DNA from: Cunninghamia lanceolata
Lineage: Eukaryota > Streptophyta > Pinopsida > Cupressales > Cupressaceae
Assembly: GCA_027924645.1 (NCBI GenBank)
Contig: BSBN01001752.1
Coordinates: forward strand, 13,286,001 to 13,350,000
DNA: 64,000 nucleotides
Reading direction: 5' to 3'
The notes under the pieces: generated by a model
What the model saw: only the letters and a program-made list of their open reading frames with translations
Databases searched by the model: none
What the model was told of the DNA's origin: nothing
Made by a program: the position numbers and the translations under genes
Shown here: one piece after another, positions 58,218-64,000 of the stretch
Layout of the letters: every line of letters begins with the position of its first letter
How positions within the stretch are numbered: position 1 is the first letter of the stretch

Positions 58218-59100
58218 TGTAAGGAAGTAAGATTAGTGGAACAATTTTCTACGTTAACTTTGAGAGAAAATGTACATTTAAACTTTTCAAATATAATTTA
58301 ACAATAACAGAAATGATACAGAAACACATAAATCAGCAATAAGCAATAACACATGACACTAGAAGTACATGGGAAAAATTCTTTCGAGAAAAAAAAAACC
58401 CACTCTAAAACCTACTTAATGTATTATCAAATCTAAAACAAGATTACAACACACTTGCAAAGCAAGTTTTTGCAGGAGTATCGCCCACAAATTAAAATTG
58501 GAAGAATTTTGGCAACATTGTGTACCTGTAAACTTTCATAAAAAAACTACTTCCTCAAGCACCAATTTATAGACAAATGAACAAGTTGGAAACCATTTAT
58601 GGTTTCTAAGTTCCATCTTCCAAAACCCCCTTTGGAGATTCCCATTAACAATCTAAAATTAGCATATTCTCTTAAACTCTTGTCATAACTGACCAATTTA
58701 ATCCACCCAAAATGGGTGCCCAACTTGTCATTATTCTGTCTTAAAATAGGCACTGCATGACAAATGATATAGTCTATCATAGATGGTAAAGATTCCAAAG
58801 TAATTCCCTCTATTCTTGGCTCTTACGCGTTATAAGAATTTGTCATAAGTTGTCATAAAATCCCAAAAAAGTAGGAGTCTCAAATCTGTTATAGATAGGC
58901 AATTAAATAACCTCTTATAATGTGATACAAAGTATCAACACTTGACAAAATATGCCACCTCAAAATCCCACGCCCCATTTCATGTTGGAGAATTTAAATA
59001 AAATAAAATTTGATAATTGTAATAAGTTACGGAAAAATGTTAAATAATAAATAAATAAACTTAGGAATTGTCAAGGTTGAGGCACCTTAATTGCCAACAT
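58218..59100 (-). repeat. 3' LTR of Copia-4 (883 bp)
   Basis: Plus orientation tgtaaggaagtaagatt ... ccttaattgccaaca, sharing ends and the R-region hairpin with Copia-1/-3. TATAAA (minus) at 58566-58571. Left flank actat (58213-58217) is the predicted target duplication, not checkable here. Confidence 0.88.
58370..58402 (-). promoter_or_regulatory. ENE-like hairpin in Copia-4 LTR (degenerate)
   Basis: The outer stem is reduced to GGG/CCC plus one pair, the U-tract is lengthened, and the inner stem is largely lost. Same position in the LTR as in the other copies. Confidence 0.35.
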
Positions 59101-59399
59101 CTTGCAAGAGCTAAAGGCAAACATACCATCATGGTATCTAACTGCTAGGGGTTGAAAGGCCCATAGACTTCAAACACCATCCAAACTTCTCTATGCTCAC
59201 ATGTTGGGTTAAAGCATTTGTAACATTTGTCAAAGTTTGAATTTTCTCTAATTTCATCCTTCCATCTTCAACCATATCTCTCACAAATTTGATACTGTAC
59301 ATCTATGTGCTTGGTCCTTGCATGAAATGTTAAGGTCTTTGCTAACCAAATTACATTCTGACTATCACAATAAAGAGTAATTGTACCTTGATTTAGCCC

Positions 59400-60371
59400 A
59401 ACATATGAACATGTAATCTCCTCAACCAAATGGCTTCTTTACAAGCATGAGTAGCTACCATATACTTAGCCTCTATAATGGAAAAAGTAACCATAGCCTA
59501 TTGCTTACTCATCCAACTAATAGCACCATCCAATAAAATAAACACATAAGCACTGGTAGATCTTCTACGATCAACATCCCTGACTCAATCTGAATCTAGA
59601 CAACCACGAATATCAAGAGGATTCTTATTGTTGGTATGCAGCGACTAATCATGCAAGTATTGTACACTTGTAATATATCCTCGCAGGGTTCGGGGGCGCA
59701 GCCCCTGAAAAAAATTTCTCTCTTTTTTGCTCGTTCGGAGTCGGTTGTTAATTTTTTGTTAACCGACAAAAGAAAAATGACATTGTAAAACCCTCATTCT
59801 AGAAGCTTCCAAAAATCTTGTTATATGCGGCTGGGATGTATGTTGTGGGTGGGATTTTGATATTGTATTTGTAGCATTTGCAGTAGTATTGACTTGCAAG
59901 GATTGCTGGTTGTAATCGGTTTGATTGCTGGATAATAATATTAGACTCTCTGTTGGTGGATGTAGCCCGAGTATGGGTGAACCATGTTAATAATTGTCTC
60001 TCGCTGTTATTATTTCTGTGTATTTTCATTCCTCTATTTAATCTTTATTTGCATTTAATTGATATCTTTTGCATGCAATTCCTAACACTTATTTCCTATT
60101 AAATTACCATGATAACACAAGGAATACCTAAGGTAGCCCTCAAATATATAAAGACTCTCTTAACAACATCCCAATGAATCCATCCAGGATTAGACATAGA
60201 TCTTTTGAGAACTCTCACTACTTGGGTAATGTATGGTCTAGTACAAACCATAGCATACATCAAACTTCCAACTGCACTCTGGTAAGGCACTCTACTCATG
60301 TCTTCCATTTTAGAAGGAGATGTAGGACATTGTAAAATAGATAACTTATATCTAGTGTAACAAGAACACAC
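59400..60371 (-). pseudogene. Copia-4 RNase H, split by a solo LTR
   Basis: Right part (60099-60371): MEDMSRVPYQSAVGSLMYAM and VHWDVVKRV-like sequence from the RT/RNase H junction. After the 459-bp solo LTR, the left part (about 59420-59623) reads RRSTSAYVFILLDGAISWMS and EAKYMVATHACKEAIWL, where TEAEY is usual. Several stops. Not functional. Confidence 0.85.
59629..60087 (+). repeat. Solo LTR (Copia-2 family), TSD cttat
   Basis: TGTTGGTATGCAGCG ... GCAATTCCTAACA, flanked by cttat at 59624-59628 and 60088-60092. It matches the 3' LTR of Copia-2 but has an extra GC-rich hairpin block (cgggggcgcagcccctg, 59694-59710) that copy lacks. A TGG-ATGTAG-CCC / GGG-TGAA-CCA hairpin lies at 59953-59986. 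Confidence 0.93.
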
Positions 60372-61145
60372 AATGGTCTACAATATTGCATGTTAAACCT
60401 TTATAAAATTGAATTGACATACTTAATTTGGCCAAGCCATAACTTTATATTATCTGTGTATCTCCTTATTTCCATCCCAAGAATGTGTTTTTCTACACCT
60501 AAATCCTTCATTTCAAATCTACTAGCAAGTTGAGATTTTAGTTATGAAATTAATCCCTTCCCTTTACCAATAAATAACATATCATCAACATATAATGTAA
60601 TAATCAAGAAATGATCACCATCAAATTTAAAATAAACACAATGATCAGATTTAGAATGCTCAAATCCTAAACTTAATATCAAACTTTTTGCACCACATCA
60701 TAGTACTTTACTTGAGGTCATACAAAAGATTTATTTACCTTTCACCACATAGTTCTCTAGTTGTGTCATACAGATCTCTTCCTCCAAATCACCATGAAGG
60801 AAAGTAATTTTCATGTCTATTTGCTCAACCTTTAAGTCATCAGTTGTAGCAATAAAAATCAAGAATCTAATGGATGTCATTATTGCAACAAGAGAAAAAA
60901 TCTCACCATAATCAACCCCCTCAACCTAGGAGTAACCTTTTGCAACCAACATTGCCTTATACTTCTCAATATCTCCATCTAAATTGATCTTTTCTTGAGT
61001 ACCTATTTACAACCAACTAGTTTGTGTCCTTTAGGAAAAGGTACTAAGTCCCATGTATCATGCTTTTCCAAGGCCACCATCTCTTCATTCATGGTTGTTT
61101 TCCAGGACTCTACATCATGCATATTCAATGCCTCTTACATAGATC
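60372..61145 (-). pseudogene. Copia-4 reverse transcriptase (heavily degraded)
   Basis: Fragments of IDMKITFLHGDLEEEICMTQ (about 60760-60830), the YVDDM region represented only by near-matches around 60580, and a TWDLVPFPKG-like start near 61040. Frameshifts and stops every 10-30 codons. The acidic linker before RT is cut by the LINE-type insertion at 61162. Confidence 0.8.
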
Positions 61146-61161
61146 TAGATTCATCAATGTT

Positions 61162-63626
61162 TTTGATTAAAGGTCAAATAGGTTTTAAAAGGGGGCCTCG
61201 AAACCCTTCACAAAAAAGAAGCTAACAAAAAGATGAAAGCCAAGCATCAGCCAATCGGAAGCTACAACCAAAACAAGAGCATAATATAGTAGCTACAAAA
61301 GTTCATAAAAACTAAAACAAAATTTTAGTTCAACTTTTTAAGAGTTTTAGCAGCTTCTATTTCCTGTTGGTAGAAAGCCTCATGCATCTTTGTGAAATCT
61401 AGAAGCTCTTTCTTCTCTGCTTCAAATTGTTTCTTGTTCCTGCCTCTGGTGCGAGTTGAAGACCCACCTGTATCATCATCAACCCCTGTTGACCTATGCT
61501 ACTTTTGTTCTCATCACCCTTAACCTGATTATCCTGATCCATAGCCGTCATAATATCCTCAGCGTTGAAGTCTTTAAACTGGTCCTTTCTGAGCTCTTTC
61601 AATTTCTCTGTCAACACCCGCATCCCATTCAAGCTATTCTGGATAGTGAGCCTGCTGATCTTGCATAGATTTTCCAAGTTATTGTTCACCTCAACAATTT
61701 TTTCCTCAAGATATTGTATCCTTGTATTGAATTCTTCCCTCATCCTACTAATTTCCCTGTCCATATCCTCCATTTTCAAGATAGCATCCCAGTTTTTGAA
61801 AATCATCTTATCTTGTTCAACAGTAGAGTGGATTCCATAAACCATAGTTTCCTAAAGAACCTAAAATTTAATATTAATTCTGCTAATCTCCAAAAAGAAC
61901 CATTTAGTCATTCTATGCTGAGAATTGACCGCATTCTTCACCAGCACACAAGCTTCTTCAACTTGATCTCTATTCTTCGCCTGGGCAAGCAAATTCTCAA
62001 AGTTTTCAGGAAGTTCAATGGAGGGGTCTTTGATCTCAAGAAACTTGCCACCCATAGTAGGCTCCGTGAAAGAGTCCACCCCAACATTGTCCTTCTCAGT
62101 CTGCATCATCTTAATCCCCTGCACTAGCTTGCTGCCCTATTTTTTGACAGCACTACTTGCAATTTTCCTCACTTCCTCTTCCTGGTTTTTCTTAACAATC
62201 TTAGGTTTTTTACCTTGCAGCTTAGGCCCCACTTTCTGAGAAGAGCCACCAACATTTTGTTCACACCCCTCCTCTTGCTCCATAGATTTTTTGTCTCTCT
62301 TCTTAGAGGCAGGGGTTTTCCTTTTTTGAGATTTCAATTTTTTTCTAGAAATTTCTTTAACAGAGGTGTCAGTATCATTACCAGTTTCAAACCCTTCTAA
62401 CCAAGAAATAGAAACCTCCCTCTTCTGAGTTTTTTTCTTCTTTTTTGAGGTTTCCTACTCAGTTTCCTCATCCTCTTCCTCCATTTGCCAGTCCTCATCC
62501 TCGAAATCAAAATCCTCCTCACTAGAAACCACCTTACCCTTCTTCTTGGAAGTAGGTTTATGCTTTAGAGATTTCTTAGGGGTGTTTATTTTCATATGTT
62601 CCATAATGAGAAGAATGAGACTCTCATGAAGAATAGGGAGGTTAGGGTTTCTATTGTGCTCTTTCAAACTAAACTCCAATGAAGAGAACAAGTAGAAAGG
62701 AAAGGACACCAACAATCCATTCCTGAAATGATTCAGTAAATTGAAGTGGTAGGAATAAATAGCAACATACCTTCCATCAAGGGTTACATAACACATGATG
62801 GCTTTGGCAACCTCCACCCAAATAGGTTTAATAGAAAGGTGGTTGTATCCTCCTGTCTAGAATTTCACCAACTTCTCCCTTTCACTCCCTTTGAAGAAGC
62901 AATTGAGAGCTTCCTCGCTCTGCTTTCTTTCCTTAAAGAATTTCTTGACATTGGTAGCGAGCCCTAACACCATGGCTATTAAATCCTTAGTGATAACCAT
63001 CTCCCAGCCATATGCCATCACTTGCCTGCTCTTATACCCCTTCAGAAACATGGTTGTGACACTGGAATCCGCACCGTGAAGCTTTTCCATGTAAGGCGTT
63101 AACCCTCCACCCTCAAGGATTTTCCAAACCTTGTGATTCTACCTGAAACCTTCACAGGATGAAGGTTCAACCTTGTTCCTGTCACCCCCCATACTTAAAA
63201 TGCTACACACTCTGCAAGTATTCTCTCTGCAAATGATACTGAAGGCAATGAAATACACAAGCATAGCAAATTTTATTAAATTGGCACCCATAATCCGTGT
63301 GGGCGAAATAGTCTGGATGGAGTGTTCTGCAAGCCACTCGAGATCATGATGATCTCCTTAGAGCTTCTTGGTAGTCATACCATTGTGACTATCATTATAA
63401 ATCAGGTTCTTAGAATTAGTAGAGATCGAATTCCATTCATCCCACATAAACTTAGCTTCACTTAAAACCCCTAGGTTGGCGAATACATCTGCCACCTTGT
63501 CCCCCTCACGAAAAATGTGAGAAATGAAAAAAGCCCCAAAGGTATTTAATAACTTAATAGCATCAACTATCAAGGTCTCTATGGACTAGCTAGGTTTAGT
63601 GCTTCCCTTGAGACAATTAATGATAT
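61162..63626 (-). mobile_element. LINE-type retroposon, 5'-truncated, TSD tagattcatcaatgtt
   Basis: A perfect 16-bp duplication (61146-61161 and 63627-63642) flanks 2,465 bp whose minus-strand 3' end reads GACCTTTAATCAAA, as expected for target-primed insertion. The 5' end starts inside a LINE RNase H domain, i.e. 5'-truncated. The Copia-4 reading frame resumes across the duplication, so the empty site is certain. It is a different LINE family from 39979-46102. Confidence 0.92.
61399..63624 (-). pseudogene. LINE RNase H C-terminus fused in frame to an unknown extension of about 650 residues
   Basis: The first about 90 codons (63624-63358) are a plant LINE RNase H end: INCLKGSTKPS, then ISHIFREGDKVADVFANLG with the last catalytic Asp. 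The same frame then runs to 61399, broken only by stops compatible with C-to-T change (63358, about 63142, 62854, 62455, 62137 and a pair near 61850). The extension has a mixed globular part (63357-62620, with YVAIYSYHFNLLNHFRNG), a long Lys/Glu-rich charged region with basic clusters (about 62600-62140), and a heptad-like coiled coil (about 61800-61560, REISRMREEFNTRIQYLEEK). I do not recognise the extension. It could be a lineage-specific ORF2 tail or captured host sequence. Confidence 0.75.
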
Positions 63627-63642
63627 TAGATTCATCAATGTT

Positions 63643-64000
63643 AGTATTCAAAGAAAAATACAAATCCAATCACTAGGATAATACCTTTTCGATGATTTTA
63701 TTTTCCAAATTGACCTTCATACAGGTTGAGGTGGAGGTTCTACCTCCTCTTCTAAATATTATGAGCTAGATGAGCTCTCCTCAATGTTTGGTCTCAAAGG
63801 GGTTCTCCATTCAACTTTGTCTAGCATGGGAGGAAGCTAAACTACATCTTTCTATTCACTTTGTTCTGGCTACAATGCACCAAAAGAAGGATTAGTTTCT
63901 CTAAAAATCACACTTCTACTATATAATACCTTTTGTGCAATAGGATCCCAGAGCTTGTATCCTTTCACACCATAACTATAACTAATGAATATATATTTTA
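63643..64000 (-). pseudogene. Copia-4 integrase C-terminal region and linker (runs off the window)
   Basis: The minus strand carries degraded counterparts of the GYKLWDP region (plus 63945-63965 ccagagcttgtatcctttc, as in Copia-3 at 28785) and the Pro/Glu linker that precedes RT. Stops throughout. It continues beyond 64000. Confidence 0.8.

Larger units (their letters stand above)
58218..64000 (-). mobile_element. Copia-4: degraded Ty1/Copia element, 5' part beyond the window
   Basis: Minus-strand order from the right edge leftwards: integrase C-terminal region, linker, RT, RNase H, 3' LTR (58218-59100). Gag, protease and the 5' LTR lie past the right edge. Interrupted by a solo LTR (59629-60087) and a LINE-type retroposon (61162-63626). 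Protein sequences match Copia-1 and Copia-3 but are the most decayed of the three. The polypurine tract present in its relatives is missing at 59101. Confidence 0.9.

Overview
This window reads as intergenic DNA from a very large, repeat-filled plant nuclear genome. Composition is AT-rich, almost everything recognisable is a plant LTR retrotransposon or plant LINE, and the elements are nested, decayed and partly reduced to solo LTRs. A gymnosperm source is plausible from the repeat style (inference, not proven). I recognise no intact host protein gene, rRNA, convincing tRNA, CRISPR array or operon.

Layout. 1-5138: minus-strand Ty1/Copia element (Copia-1), its 3' LTR cut by the window edge, inserted in the leader of a plus-strand Copia element (Copia-2, 5139-9605). 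9606-19921: remnants of a SIRE-like Copia element with very long LTR sequence. Its body is interrupted by a solo Copia LTR (14912-16989), which itself holds a SIRE-like LTR (15245-16305). 19927-25883: a complete non-autonomous LTR element (TSD aatgt) carrying, in antisense, a copy of about 2 kb of that SIRE-like body, so the two copies form a large inverted repeat. 26125-31732: a structurally complete minus-strand Copia element (Copia-3, TSD gatag). About 33735-48840: an old minus-strand Ty3/Gypsy-like gag-protease element split by a 3.27-kb solo LTR (36639-39903, TSD acagg) and an almost full-length plus-strand LINE (39979-46102, 15-bp TSD). 51361-57808: a cluster of direct and tandem repeats (79-, 80-, 146-, 104- and 202-bp periods) with two related hAT-like MITEs. 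58218-64000: minus-strand Copia-4, interrupted by a solo LTR (59629-60087, TSD cttat) and a 2.5-kb LINE-type retroposon (61162-63626, 16-bp TSD).

How the parts work. The autonomous elements encode gag (CCHC zinc knuckle), aspartic protease, integrase and reverse transcriptase-RNase H in Copia order, or ORF1 plus endonuclease-RT-RNase H in LINE order. All carry stops and frameshifts, mostly explained by C-to-T decay, so none looks autonomous now.

Most interesting signals. (1) A hairpin with a U-rich internal loop, resembling poly(A)-binding ENE elements, recurs in eight LTR copies from different Copia families, always U-rich on the sense strand. (2) A LINE RNase H C-terminus runs in frame into an unrecognised extension of about 650 codons. 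(3) An antisense capture of one retroelement inside another preserves the empty target site of a later insertion.
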